Source: Leuctra nigra (lineage: Eukaryota; Arthropoda; Insecta; Plecoptera; Leuctridae). Taken from it: DNA of 64,000 nucleotides. The stretch is from assembly GCA_934045905.1 (NCBI GenBank), contig OW203765.1:30041997-30105996 (forward strand), written 5' to 3'. Made by a program: the position numbers and the translations under genes. The notes under the pieces were generated by a model. The model did no database searches. It had not been told where the DNA came from and saw only the letters and a list, made by a program, of their open reading frames with translations. This document shows, one piece after another, positions 1 through 11,929 of this stretch (position 1 is its first letter; every line of letters begins with the position of its first letter).

Positions 1-1430
1 GGTCCATACTCAAGGGTTGTACTACACTGGTAGACAACGTTTTTTACACCTGTGTAAAATAAAAATAAAAATAAATCCAAATCGTCTGTGATTTTTGCAG
101 CATTGAGCACCCAGAAAATTGTAGCACAAGATTATTTAACTCGGTTAAAATATGGGTATCAATATTTAATTTATTTTTAATATTATTTGGATTAATCCGT
201 ATAGGTAGGTACTTTAATTTAGTTTCACTTCAAAATCATTTTTTTTAATACATTCAGAAAACAATTAAGTACCTGAAATTAAAAAATATATAATCTAAAA
301 ATTTTAAATGTTCAATTTTTTCAAACTAATAAAAGCAAACACATTTTATTTGTAAAGTTTGCAAAACATAATTTCAAATAGCAATGAAACATGATGCCAT
401 TGGTCAACTAAAGAACGAAGTATCATAAATGATCATCAAGGGTAAATTATTGCTCTACAATAATTAGATGAAGAACGTCGATTTTTACCACCGTCCAGTC
501 TCGCCTCCTCTCACTTTCTTGGATGCTGCGGATGTTTATGACCCGATCATGATTCTTCTGATGCAAGAGATGGACACAAAGCCAGCTCCACATCTTGCAA
601 CGAGATCATTGATGCTGCGGACAGAGATTTATTGTCGCTCGAGATGACAAAGACGTTGTCGTCACGGTGCATGTTGTTGGGGATTGATCCATGACAAAGG
701 AGAACTATTTTTCATGGACATAAATGTGAAATTGTAAAATAATCAGTGGAATGTAAATAATTCGTTAAACACATAAACTTTTACATTTAGTTTTAAAAAT
801 GTATTTTGAGATTTTTTAAAAATATTTTTGAGTCGTGACGCAAGAATGATTTTTTATGTTTTGAATTTATTTGAGTTCGATTGAAACAAAATTGGTGCCA
901 ACTTCTTCTTACATTTTAATCATAATTTAATTATTTATCAAAATAACTTGGATACATCTTTATTGTTTTAAATTTTAATCATCAAACCAAATTAAGCTGT
1001 AACTTGGCATTTTGTAACTTGGTAATTTTTATTATTATCTTCATTAATTAACAAATTTTGAAAGTTATACAATTCAAATCATTATTATTTTCTTATTTTG
1101 TTAATTTTTTAATAAAATTTACAATTAACTAAGAAAATAATAAATGTTTGCCAAGTTACATAATAAGTTTGTATGATGTCCGATGATATGAGGATGATTA
1201 AAATTAAAAATAATAATCGTTACACAAATTATATTGCAATCGAACCAAAATTGTATTTATTTATTTCTGGTAAATATTATCGGCTTCGGCTAAATAATTT
1301 TCATTCTGTTATAAAAAAAATCTAAATAATGCTCGAAGTTACATGAACATATTTCTGAAATTTTAAATAAATTCGTAATCGTAACGGATTTAGACTGCCA
1401 ACAATCCTGACATCACATAGTTTTACTACT
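1..1430. other. Non-coding AT-rich stretch
   Basis: I see no gene here. The stretch is AT-rich with many short stops in all frames. A less AT-rich patch at about 475-700 contains the phrase CTTGGATGCTGC, which recurs near 12,480 and, with one change, in the exon at 7627-7693 (opposite strand). It could be a remnant of a repeat, but no boundaries are visible. Confidence 0.5.
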
Positions 1431-1676
1431 TTACTTACAAAACCAGCTACTATTTACCATAAGATTCGTCATAAAGCTCTGCCAACCATAACAATGCGTT
1501 CCACCGGGACAAACCTGTCCTACACCAGCATCGATCTCTCCACGCGGTTCCAACCCAGCGACTCTCGCAATCTTCCTCGCCATCGGGTGACAAATATCTG
1601 CACATCTTCTTGCAAAACCACTCGCGATGCACGCATATTTATCATCGTAATCATACAGGAGGCAATCGTAAATCAT
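1431..1676 (-). CDS. Small Cys-rich ORF, unrecognised
   Basis: An 81-codon ATG-initiated ORF with seven cysteines, including a C-x8-C-x3-C cluster (residues 16-29) and a second pair near residues 56-62. Codon usage and composition look more protein-like than the surrounding AT-rich DNA. There is no N-terminal hydrophobic stretch, so if real it is probably one exon of a secreted peptide gene whose signal exon is elsewhere. The overlapping frame (1450-1632) also gives a C-x3-C and C-x-C arrangement like a CS-alpha-beta defensin, but stops lie immediately upstream and no AG acceptor rescues its first Cys. I do not recognise the family; either frame may be chance. Confidence 0.25.
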   Translation of the reverse strand: MIYDCLLYDYDDKYACIASGFARRCADICHPMARKIARVAGLEPRGEIDAGVGQVCPGGTHCYGWQSFMTNLMVNSSWFCK

Positions 1677-1679
1677 TGA

Positions 1680-3064
1680 TTAAGAAAGCGAATTCTTGGG
1701 TCGGCGAGCTATGAGGAATGGCTATGCAGATTTTGCGTGCAAATTGCAATGGGTTGTAATTGGAGTGGTTGCGAGATGTACTTGCCTTTTATGGAACTAT
1801 GTGTGTGTGTTTTTTATGTGTATGTCGTCAGCGTGTTGCTCTACGGGGTATAAAAATGTTAGTTATTACAACTGTAATTGTAAATTACATATAGACAATT
1901 TGAACAGCTGTAATTTTTGTAGTGCTCGTGAGATTTGCTGTACAAGGAGACTGTTCCTCGACTCAATATGATATTTGAAACTTAAATAATCCACTATTCT
2001 AGAATCGTTTTTTTTAATGTTGGAAAAATGATTTTAAAAAATTTCGACAAACTTTTTCAAATTGCTTTTTCATTTAAATAATTGAATTCGTAAGAGTTTG
2101 ACATTTCATCTTATTTTGAAATATTTTTTTAAAATGTTCCATAGGCAAAATATGTAGACCTTTATGTCTTACATCCAATTATTGTTATTTTTCGCGGTCT
2201 ACAGGTATGCAACTCCTACAAAGCATATAAATTACACAGCAAGCCAAAACGCATTTTTCAAGCGTTTTTTCAAGTAAATTACATCGCACAAAAAGTTAAA
2301 ATATCCTATTGATTTCAAATCAAACACTGACCAGTTCTGAAGCAACACCATCACAAAACAATACTATAAAACTGGTTCCTATAACTGGACCATCATTTTT
2401 ACCCTTCAATTTCACAATTACGATTTTTTGCTACTAACAAGATGACCACTTATAATTTCACTACCATAACCTTTCAAAACGCACGGCCATTGATAATTGT
2501 AGACAAATAGAACTACCCATCTATGGGTAAAGAACACTCAATTACCCGATTATACCCTTCGTTTGTTGTAAACCGAAAAGTAAAGGGGAAGACCAATTTC
2601 ATTAAAATAGTTCTAGGAAGTTGATTAGTTAATAAGATGATCTACTTAATTGCTTTTATTTTTCACGTTCACTTTTATTATAATTTTTGTAAGGTCATTC
2701 GTCATAAAAGATAGCAGTAAGAGGATCACTTTTATTGCTTCAGGTCACTTTAGATGGGGTAATTATATGAATATTCATGTAATATGTGTATCACGGAGAA
2801 TAGGAATTGCATCCACATAAATTGGCTCCATATCTTGGTATAAAACCAACCCGCTTTTAGGTAATTTCAACTTCCGGGTGGAGCCTTTTTATGTACTTCT
2901 GTCGTATATAGGTGCGAAACTGATGTTGAGATAATTTTTTTTCATGATACATGTGTGTCATTTAAGCAATTATTTATACATTTATAGCGACGTTATGAAT
3001 AACATTTGTGATGTATGTAGATGATGCAATAGGGATACCAAGTCAAAATTCCGACGACAAATTT
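1680..3064. other. Non-coding stretch
   Basis: No ORF, RNA gene or repeat boundary is visible. The sequence is AT-rich with scattered simple-sequence patches. Confidence 0.5.
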
Positions 3065-3070
3065 CGAAAA

Positions 3071-3281
3071 CTTTAGTTTTAAAATTAAATACTCTCTTTT
3101 TGAACGTTTCACAAACTATTTTTTATTAAAAATCTCTATATTGCGCCCTCTTTTCAGTGGGCTTTATCAGGCGAGTTTGACAGGAGTTTGACAGGTTTGT
3201 TTTTACAAGAGGGCGAAATATAGAGATTTCTAATAAAAATAGTTTGTGAATACTCAAAAAGAGAGTATTTAATTTAACTAA
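3071..3281. mobile_element. Hairpin MITE-like element, copy 1
   Basis: Imperfect inverted repeat. The left arm (about 3071-3152) and right arm (about 3207-3281) share blocks TTAAATACTCTCTTTTTGA, TTCACAAACTATTTTTATTA and AATCTCTATATT. The loop has two copies of GAGTTTGACAGG. The block TTCACAAACT and the flanking sequence recur in the hairpin at 19975-20094, so both seem to be members of one palindromic family. No coding capacity. Confidence 0.6.
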
Positions 3282-3319
3282 ATCCAAACTAAAGAATCGA
3301 GAAACGAAATATTACAATT

Positions 3320-4532
3320 AGTATTTAAATCTACCGCGTTTTATTCAGGAACATTTTACCCTCCAGATAAATGGCTACAGTTCAAATTCTATTTCAAACA
3401 AAACACTCCATTTCATTCCATCCCAGATCAATTAATATAAAAACACATCACCAAATCAAATCAACACCACTTTCATCATCCCACCAGCGACCATCATCGC
3501 AATCAAATCATTACATATACGGTCCTTTGCGATCGCCCTCATCGCTAACCTCAAAATGGCCCAATTATCTCGAGCGGCGGTGGAATCTCGCGCAAGTGTA
3601 CGACCTTGGGCCTCTCATCACGAACCAACTGTCATGACCAGAGCTACTGACTGATCTCTTTACGTAACACGACATGATGATACACTTTCTTCGCAGCATC
3701 TTGAAGACGAGAAGAGATCACAAGGCGCGACCAAGGGCGATGTATATGACGTCACATGATGACAAGTGCAGTTGTATTGGTGCAGTTCGGTGCAATTGAG
3801 TGCAATTGTGGTCCATGTATGAGGGGCCCCACAATTATGCAATACTTTGAACAGTAAATTAACTGCAGACTTAAGAAATAATAATATCCTTTATTATAAT
3901 ACGCTTAAAAGAGAAGAACGTCGTCCCGGTAGCAACGTGGCTTAAAATTTGGTTCTTTATACAAATCTTGAATTTTGCACCGATCAAGTTGAAACTCTCC
4001 AGTAATGTACAAAATTACGTGACTTGATTTATAGTAACACTTTCGCGGCATTCTGTTCAGTATTTACTGAGTTATTCGTGAAAAACATCGCCTTTTCTGA
4101 TCTCTTAATTTTAAACGTCAATTTCAATTGTGCAGTGAAAATCAATTTAAGTAGGCAGTGAAACTAATTTTCACAAATCGACCTGAACAATATTTGGCCA
4201 TGGAATCCGGAGATCGGAAGTTGCGTTACGATTCGCGTCTATAGACATCGCGAATTTAGCACAATTTTCAACGAAACTTGACTTTTCCTGGACATAATTT
4301 CAAGCGAACTGGCAAGCAAAAAGTTTCGTTTGAATCCGATAAGTATTTAGAGAGATACTAAATATAAATCAAATTGTCATTGAAAAAGTCACTGTTTTCG
4401 AAACTTTCCAAATGTAGAAGTGAATCCATTTGGCAGTGAAGAAAATATTGGAATTTCTACTGGAGACCTTGACTAGAATCATGGCAAACCAACATTTCAT
4501 GTGAATAAATGCTGACATTTTTGGAGTGGGTT

Positions 4533-4570
<38 letters not shown>

Positions 4571-6900
4571 AGGGAACATTTCTGTCCAGAGTGTATTTTA
4601 TTGTTACCTTTTGATATTGGACCTAATTTTCAATATAACGTCTCTCATTTGATATGACTACATAAACAAATATCAAGCAAGCAAGAACATACATTTTCTG
4701 CTTACTTCACAACTTAGCATTTTATCAAAAGATTTTAATTGGTACACCTACATACCTAATACTGAATCGTTCGTTGATGTTTTCATGTGTGCAGAGAATA
4801 TGCGAACGATTAAATAATCAGGATAAGTTATAAAGTGGAAACATGCAAAAAATTGTATTGGGTAAATTTCGTAATTTTTTAAGTTTTTACATAAAAAGTG
4901 ACGAACTTCGATTAAATCTCGATACCACTTTTCGTTCATCATAATTGCAAATCAAATCATATTCCATTTTAATATCAATCACGCCTATTTGTTTTAATTC
5001 AGTTTCAAATATTTATTCTTATTTTGCCCCCCCCCCCCCCCCACCCACCGTGATGGACTTGGCCAGTCGCGTTGATCGGTTGCGGAGAAGAATACCCTAG
5101 ACTATGATGTACATCTCCTGACACAATAATTAAATTGTAAACAGGATTCGACTAAATAAAATTTTGGAACCTGAATTCGATCATCATATAGATACATTTT
5201 ATTCTGTTGTGTTTCAAATATTATAAAATCATTTTAATTCTATATACCTTGCAACTGAAGTTTTTGTTTTTATTTAACATTGAGTCGTATCTGTTCATAT
5301 TTTTTATATATTGAGTTATTCACGATATATTTAAATATTTTAAAAATAGTTACATATGTTTTCTTTTTTTCTAATTTACGTTGTACACTACAGGTGTGCA
5401 TTGGGGTTAGTGGGGGTTAGTATGCACCTTCCACAGATATAATTATAAAAAAGCCTTGATTTGCATTTATGATCGGTCATTCCGTGAGTTGAAAAAAATT
5501 ATCACGAGAGACAATTCTTTGCCAGCATATCAGAGTAGTTTTATTTTAATGGTGGTCCATCTTCAGTTATGCATTGCCTTGCCCAGAAAGATAGCAAATA
5601 GGGTCATGTATTACTTGGCGGGGCTCTCTAGTATCATTATAATGTCCAAACTAATTTAAATTTGTACTGAGTTTGGGATAAAGATTTTAAATAATTTTAC
5701 ATAAGTGACAATAAACAAATTATATCTTCTTCGTTAGTGTTTTCGTGTTTAGTGCTTTTTTACATTTTAAACTTAAGAGATTAAGATCTTTATGATCTTT
5801 ATGAGATCTTTATGAGATTTTTATGATTAAGAGGCATAGTATTTTAACATCAATACTTGTGTTTATATTTTTATATTGTATGCATACCTCAGAAGTAGAA
5901 GGTCAGATGCCCATCCAAATAATTCCAGTGTTGAGAAAGCATTGCTTGTGATTGTCTTCATTCCATCATATTTTGTTGGTGATACTCGGTATATAATAAT
6001 ATAATAATATAAAACTTTTATTTTTTTTAGCAGATTTTTTTTAACATGACAATAAATATACATATACAGGAAAAGCACCACAAAGCCACGAGTGTTCATC
6101 TGTGGATCACTAAAAAAAAATCACACGTTATTGTGCACACAATAAGAAGAACAAGAATGAAAAAACAAAAACTGCAGAACTTTTAAAAATTAAGCTCGAT
6201 CGGAGAACGCGGTGCAACCAGTTTACCAGCAGCAATAGGCAAAAATCAGAGGTTCATGCCAACAGAGCGAAAAGTAGACGCTCACTTCACTCGCTCAAAC
6301 AATACAATGTAATACAAAATAAATTATTATAATTTAATTGGAATGAAATGGATCAGCGGATTCCTGGAATCAACAAACCTCTTCTTACCCAATGAGTAAA
6401 ATTGCCCTCGCAACCCTTTGAGTGCAGTAGATTGTGCTTAATATTGCTAGCTATGTGGTATCATTCGAATAATAAGGTGTTTCAGGTGTTTTAAAAGCAA
6501 TCGTTATCTTTTTGTTGCAGACTATTGTTTGGGTACGATTGGAGACGAATGGGTGGACGAAGTTTGTTAACATTTGAAATTTTAATAATGATTATTGATT
6601 TTAAAAAAAATCATTAAAAAAGTAATTATTAATTATAACTAATTGGTTGGTTTAAGGTTAAAAACTATACAATAATCTTTTTGAACTGTGTGCCAAGTTA
6701 CAGCCATTAGAACGGAATATACCTATGAAAGAAATTCTACTAAAATCTGACGATAAAAAATACTTCTAATATGCTATCAGACGAGATTGAACACCCCGTC
6801 AGTGATGCACCCAATGTAACAATATCATTCTCAATGTGCTCTAAGAGCCGAGCGCCGTTGCAGCTCGGCCGATCGCTGGCGTCTAAAGCATACAACATCC
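3320..6900. other. Non-coding stretch with homopolymer runs
   Basis: No convincing gene. It contains a 31-base G run (4536-4566) and a poly-C run (about 5027-5042). A possible minus-strand exon lies at about 5889-5997: an AG acceptor, about 35 open codons, then a GTATGC donor. Its phase would fit the signal-peptide exon at 7627-7693, but nothing else confirms it. Confidence 0.4.
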
Positions 6901-6928
6901 TTCAACTGCGTTGAAGGTTTCTCAACCT

Positions 6929-6964
6929 CTCAACTACATATCATCTAGATGATATGTAGTTGAG
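6929..6964. repeat. Perfect 36-bp palindrome
   Basis: Two 18-base halves, the left beginning CTCAACTACATATC, are exact reverse complements with no spacer. It abuts a G-rich minisatellite. Confidence 0.9.
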
Positions 6965-7125
6965 GACCTGTAGTTGGGACCTCTCTGGGACATGGCGGGG
7001 ACCTCCCTGGGAGCAGTTTGGGGGGGGGGGGGGGTTATTGGACCTGGCCGCCATGTCCCTGGGATGTAACGGGGACCTCCCTGGGACCTCTTTGGGACCT
7101 CTTTGGGACGTGGCGGGGACGGCCC
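6963..7125. repeat. G-rich minisatellite (GGGACCTC units)
   Basis: Irregular tandem copies of GGGACCTC with CCTGGGA/TTTGGGA variants, interrupted by a run of about 15 G at 7019-7034. ORFs on both strands here only reflect the repeat. Confidence 0.8.
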
Positions 7126-7289
7126 CGCCAATCCCAGTGTTTGCTGGGCTTGTAATCTGTGCTAAAATAACATGGGAACCTAATCATGGGTTAACTTTAA
7201 CAATGTGCAATAATTATATTATAATTAGCCAGCAAAAGTTCAATATTTCAATACTATACATAATAATATCCCAATCTTAAACATTTTGC

Positions 7290-7530
7290 CAAAATGAATG
7301 CTTATGACAAATAATCTCAGACTATGTCAAATGAGTGGTCTCGTGTATAGTTTTTGAATGAGATCCTGTGATTGTTTGGGATTTTTTGAAAATTAAAGAT
7401 TGTGCATGGTCGTTGGGACCAATTGGTTCTCTGCATTTTTGAAAATTTTCAGGCTAATCTGTCGTTAAATCCAAAAGTTATTGCCATTTTTCTGTAATTT
7501 TACGCATGTTGGTTGTAAAATGTATTACTT
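7290..7530 (+). mobile_element. Fragment of Helitron-like family 2
   Basis: Phrases such as GAGATCCTGTGATT and CTAATCTGTCGTTA match the interior of the copy at 45200-46135. Neither terminus is present, so this is an internal remnant. Confidence 0.5.
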
Positions 7531-7626
7531 ATTGGAAATGTCATCACTGTGACTTCAACGCATTTCTCTATGTCCTTGATTCGCTTAGCACCCTCGTAGT
7601 TGGCAACCCTTCGCTTCATCTCTTAC

Positions 7627-7693
7627 CCAGATCCTCTGCAGCATCCAGTGCGACCAGAATGAAGAGAATAATCGTGCTGATCCATTTGACCAT
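7627..7693 (-). CDS. Signal-peptide first exon of a secreted protein (partial gene)
   Basis: ATG at 7693 opens 22 codons reading MVKWISTIILFILVALDAAE..., a basic-then-hydrophobic N-terminus with a small-residue cleavage region: a typical secretory signal peptide. The frame ends at a good donor (CTGG|GTAAGAG, phase 1). Upstream, at 7749-7753 on the minus strand, is TCAGT, the arthropod initiator, giving a 5' UTR of about 58 bases. The exon-intron design (signal peptide alone in exon 1) is common in small secreted insect proteins. Downstream exons should lie below 7600 on the minus strand; a candidate at about 5889-5997 has the right phase but is weak. I cannot name the product. Confidence 0.5.
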
Positions 7694-8341
7694 CTTGACC
7701 AACAGAAGCTGGACTTTAATACTATTAGACACCGAGACTTTGGCGTTCACTGATCGACTCGTAGGTATATGACAAAGAGTTTTTTAATTATTATTTACGT
7801 AGGTACTTATTTTTTGTTTGTAGGACAGAATGTGATATGAAGGCGCTGTTTTGATTAGATATTGTTTTCCAGGACATTTCGCATGTGTCAAAAATAATTG
7901 GGTATTATGACAGACAACGCGTACACTTTGCGAGTTTAAAAACTATAAAAACTGATTGGTGATTACGAAAACTTGTGCGTATTAATATAATTTTCGCTTT
8001 ATATTCTGAAATTTCTATTTTTGTCTGATCTGTGACCGTCAGACCCTCTATTCTATGACTACAACGAAATAATTTCGATCTGAAATAATTTCAGATGTTT
8101 TCCACTGAAATGATTTTGTTTTAGTTATAGAATAAAAGGTAATGGAGTTATAGCTCATCCGAAATAGGTACACGCTAAATTTGATTGAGTAAAAATCGCT
8201 CAAAAATTAGTTTAATCCCCTCAAAAAAGGAACAATTACGTAAATTTTTTGTCGAGTTACGCAATCAAACCTACACGAAGTTTACCATATCCCATATAAA
8301 ACGCACGACATTTAGAAAAATAACCATTAAAAATGATTTAT

Positions 8342-8683
8342 TCAATAGAAATGAGACCACAATACAAACAACAACAAAGCCAATACAAAAACAACCACTA
8401 TCGGCGTCGACACATAACAATTACAAGCCAAGTTCTTCATCCCCAACTGTATAACACGTCTGTATCTCTCAGCCAGACTAAGTTCCTTGGGTCTCGGTAT
8501 GAACTTGGGCGTCATCTGTGACCATGCGACGTTCCTGAAGCTCCTCTTGAATGTCGGCTGTCGTGTGTAGATGTTCGGCAGCTTCCCGTACCGCTGGCAG
8601 CTGACGTCACAAGGGGCTGGGAAGTCGAGGGGGAGTGCCTCGGCCTTTAAGGGATCGGTTGTGACGGCGGAGGAAGGAGCTGC
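8342..8683 (-). CDS. Last exon of an unrecognised tail-anchored protein
   Basis: A clean 3' splice site (polypyrimidine-rich, TTCAG|GCAGCT) opens 113 codons in phase 0 and a TGA. The poly(A) signal AATAAA (8337-8342 on the complement) overlaps the stop, so the 3' UTR is very short. The protein segment is hydrophilic and basic in its first 85 residues, then ends with one hydrophobic stretch of about 18 residues (STPIVVVFVLALLLFVLW) and only three residues after it. This is the layout of a C-terminally anchored membrane protein. GC content and codon use are clearly higher than the flanks, supporting real coding sequence. Upstream exons must lie above 8700 on the minus strand, beyond the transposon at 8881-10398; I could not find them. 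Family unknown. Confidence 0.65.
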   Translation of the reverse strand, partial: AAPSSAVTTDPLKAEALPLDFPAPCDVSCQRYGKLPNIYTRQPTFKRSFRNVAWSQMTPKFIPRPKELSLAERYRRVIQLGMKNLACNCYVSTPIVVVFVLALLLFVLWSHFY

Positions 8684-8834
8684 CTGAAGTGAACATGAAA
8701 GGTGGATGCCTTCAGGATATGTCAAGAAAGAGTAAAAATCGAATTTAAAGGAGAAACAAATAATTTGTTAATTTAAGAATCTACGAAATTTGGTTAGGTG
8801 AGTACCTATAGATAGTATAGTCAAGGAAACTAGA

Positions 8835-10435
8835 TGGTTCATACTCTATCTCTCTCTGCTCCATATAAAAACATGTTTATTGAGCGAGCGAAGCGAGCGA
8901 CTCCATTTGGCTCTTTTAGCACGGACCTCTGTTTTTTTTTTGTTTTTTTTTTGTTTTTGTTTTTGTATGCTAAAGGAAGCAATAGAAGTCGCACCGTTTC
9001 ACCGATCGACCTGAAATTTTGCACACATGTAAAGACAACCTTCTCTGTTTGCAGACCCAATTTTTTTTTTAAATCCATCCATTGGTTCATTGTTAAAATA
9101 AGTATCTCCTGATAGTCTAAAAAATGAAAATGGTCTTCGAGAAATGTGATCAAACTCATATTTAGCATGGTCAGTAAGACCAACAATGTCACTTATTTTA
9201 CAAATTTTCAGCCGAATCTGTCAAGAAAGTATGCACTTATTGACATTTTTAATAGCTGTCAGAAATGAAACATTGAAAATGAATGTCTTTCCAATGCAAC
9301 TGAATCTGATTTGCTTTAGGTACAAGAGTGTTTTGATGGTATGTACACTATTTTAGTGAAAAGCAGATATTTTTATGTTTATTGAGTTGATCAAATTTGA
9401 ATAATTCAATTTGGATCATAGTTTCCAACAAATCATTTCGAGTTTTTAAGGACCTTGATTGTCTTTTCGTCAATTCGTAGTTCTGATGGCCGTGCCTCCC
9501 GTGTTTCTACTTGGCTGATTTTGCATCCAGGAGGGATTAGAAACATAAGCTCACATTTCAATAATATCATTGAGTGGCGTTTGTTCTCTTCTAGCGTTCA
9601 CACGTCATTCCAAATCTCTCCTGCATTTTGCTTCTTTTCGTTGATAATTTTGGCAATTTGGTGTACTTTGTGAAGGTATTAGTAAAATTGAATTGCTTTT
9701 AAAGCATAGATATTAGGTATCTACAGTTTTTGTCCAGGGGATTGATTATTTCAAATTATTTTCTTCTTGGAAACGTTGGATTTATTCCGTTTCTGAGCTT
9801 CTGTCTAGCCTGACATTTCCTTGAAGGTTGCTATTTTTTTTTGAAAGTTTTGATTCATTCAGTTCAAAACATTACGTTGTCTTATTTTAATTGTGGAACG
9901 TTGGATTCATTCCGTTTCTAAACTAGGTAGTTACTATTTTACCTGATCCGTTTTTTTGTGTGGAACTTTGATTTCCTTTCGCTTATTAGTTGAAAGGTGT
10001 TTACTTTATTTTCATATTTGCGAAGTTTTGTTCAAGATTCATTTCGTAACATTACGACATTGAATACATTACGTCTTTGAATTCAATTGATCTGATATTG
10101 TGTACACAGTAATATCATATCATATGAGTGGTCCCAGGTATATTGTTTGAAGGATATCATGTGATTTTTGAAACTTAACAAGGAACCGTTCAATCAAAGG
10201 TTTAATCGATCAACTTAAAACTTAGCAAGGTTATTGGGACCAATATTTTTGGAAATTTTGGAGATATTTATACAAGTCTGTGACGAAATTCAAGAATTAT
10301 TGGCTTTTAATGACATTTTCGATAGACATAATTTCGGTTCGAGGTGTTGCGTGTATCCGTGCTCGCTCATCAACGCGTTACTCAGAGCGTTTTCCTAGTA
10401 ATATGGGTCAGAGAGAGGCAGAGTATGAACCATCT
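8835..10435. repeat. Inverted repeat flanking a Helitron-like insertion
   Basis: The sequence AGATGGTTCATACTCT plus a CTCTCTCTG tract occurs at about 8832-8867 and, inverted, at about 10406-10437. The two arms would be the ends of a palindromic MITE into whose loop the element at 8881-10398 inserted. Confidence 0.5.
8881..10398 (+). mobile_element. Helitron-like family 2, copy 1
   Basis: It starts TGAGCGAGCGAAGCGAGCG, followed by a T-rich tract and the phrase CTGAAATTTTGCACACATG. It ends GCTCGCTCATCAACGCG... AGCGTTTTCCTAG. The start and the 3' subterminal GCTCGCTCA are inverted copies, and AACGC/GCGTT can form a small hairpin before the CTAG terminus. Copies with the same ends lie at 35217-35832 and 45200-46135, inverted at 53908-54497 and, cut by the window end, about 63882-64000. 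No transposase is encoded, so it is non-autonomous. The Helitron assignment rests on termini only. Confidence 0.55.
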
Positions 10436-10439
10436 AATT

Positions 10440-11341
10440 TCCCTGACATGTACATATTTTAAGTTGTTGTTCCACATGTCAAATTTGTGGAAACGATTTG
10501 GTATTTTAATTTTGTTCGTCTATGTGTCACGAGAGTAGGTGATGAACCACACAAAAGTCTCAATTTCTTAGAAAATTTTCTTCTACTACATTGCACAACT
10601 TTTTTGTTCGAAAAGTCTACTAGAAGTCTGATTGGTTTCGATTGGTTGGGTTGGTTAGTTGGAAGAATTTGATAGGGGTTCTCTTTTTTATTTTATTATA
10701 TATAACCCTGCATAAATACATAAACTTCCCAGTAACTGACGCCATGTGGTGTGGATTCAAATCCCCTTTAATTACCTCTAGAAATTGGCTTTCTTGTTGG
10801 CTACGAAAACAGCAACTGACACACGACACAACAATGCAGATCACTGCAAGTGCAACTCGATGCATTCTTATTGTAGCACAACTATTACATAAACTGCACT
10901 CTTATTGTAATCGACCGTCGACTATTTTACTCAAAGAACAAAAGTCAAAAGTTTGCGAAATTTATTGTATTGAATCCAGAAGGCACTGTATCAATCAAGG
11001 TTTACAAATCTCATTCTATATACAAATCATTTGCTGAGACATATCAAAAGGCGTTGATAAGTTTTGATTTCTATCTTTGGAAAATAACAACCATAACTAA
11101 TTATTTTTATAATATTCTATAGAAAAATTCACAATTTTAATGATATTGGAAAAAATTAAAAAGTCGAATCATACATATTTAACGGTTTCAAAGTTGACTT
11201 TCGACAACTTTGAAGCTTCAAAACACCCAAGATATGTATCATTTTTATGTAGATCCTCCCCCCATTCTCTGATGCCGCAGAAAGTACACGAATCCCTGGA
11301 CAAGAAAGTGTAGCCGCTGCCTGGTAGATGGCAGCACCATG
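10440..11341. other. Non-coding stretch before assembly gap
   Basis: No supported gene. The open frame 10642-11037 has no coding-like composition and no splice context. Confidence 0.4.
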
Positions 11342-11541
11342 NNNNNNNNNNNNNNNNNNNNNNNNNNNNNNNNNNNNNNNNNNNNNNNNNNNNNNNNNNN
11401 NNNNNNNNNNNNNNNNNNNNNNNNNNNNNNNNNNNNNNNNNNNNNNNNNNNNNNNNNNNNNNNNNNNNNNNNNNNNNNNNNNNNNNNNNNNNNNNNNNNN
11501 NNNNNNNNNNNNNNNNNNNNNNNNNNNNNNNNNNNNNNNNN
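11342..11541. other. Assembly gap (200 N)
   Basis: A run of exactly 200 N, the usual placeholder for a gap of unknown or estimated size. Order and distance across it are uncertain. Confidence 1.
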
Positions 11542-11739
11542 TTACACTCAAAGGATGATTTTTTAGCAAATTAATTCATCTAGTAATTTGAATCCCAATA
11601 AGGCCTAAATATCTTAGGACTTAATTCCATGACTGTATACGCAGACCACCCAGTAAAATCGAAATTTCAAACCTCAAGAGATTTGCGTAATGAGACATGA
11701 TGACAGTATCACCGGTGGTACAGTTCGTAGTGAGCATTC

Positions 11740-11900
11740 TCTACCTTCATTCCGTTCTCCTCATCAGTGCGTCAAAGATGTCGTCCTGCCGCTCGGGTAG
11801 CTCAGTTGGTAGAGCTCTTGCCCGGCAAGTGAGGGGTTCGAGCCCCGGTTCGGCCGGAGTATTTTCGCTTCTCACATCCATTCCTATCATTCTGAATGAA
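11740..11900 (+). mobile_element. tRNA-derived SINE, type 1
   Basis: The head at about 11787-11858 has an intact pol III A box (GGTAGCTCAGTTGGTAGAGC) and B box (GGTTCGAGCCCC), with GGC in the anticodon position. The acceptor and T stems do not pair well, and a second copy with the same flanking phrase CCTCATCAGTG lies at 25090-25230. I therefore read it as a SINE head, not a functional tRNA-Ala gene. Confidence 0.65.
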
Positions 11901-11929
11901 TCTAGAAGTTTTCCATAAAACACCAAATT

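Noticed and set aside
11156..11569. Minus-strand ORF of 137 codons
   Set aside because: Most of it is translated from the N gap.
11787..11858. Functional tRNA-Ala(GGC) gene
   Set aside because: Stems pair poorly, and a second copy at 25121-25201 shares the flanking sequence, so it is a SINE head.
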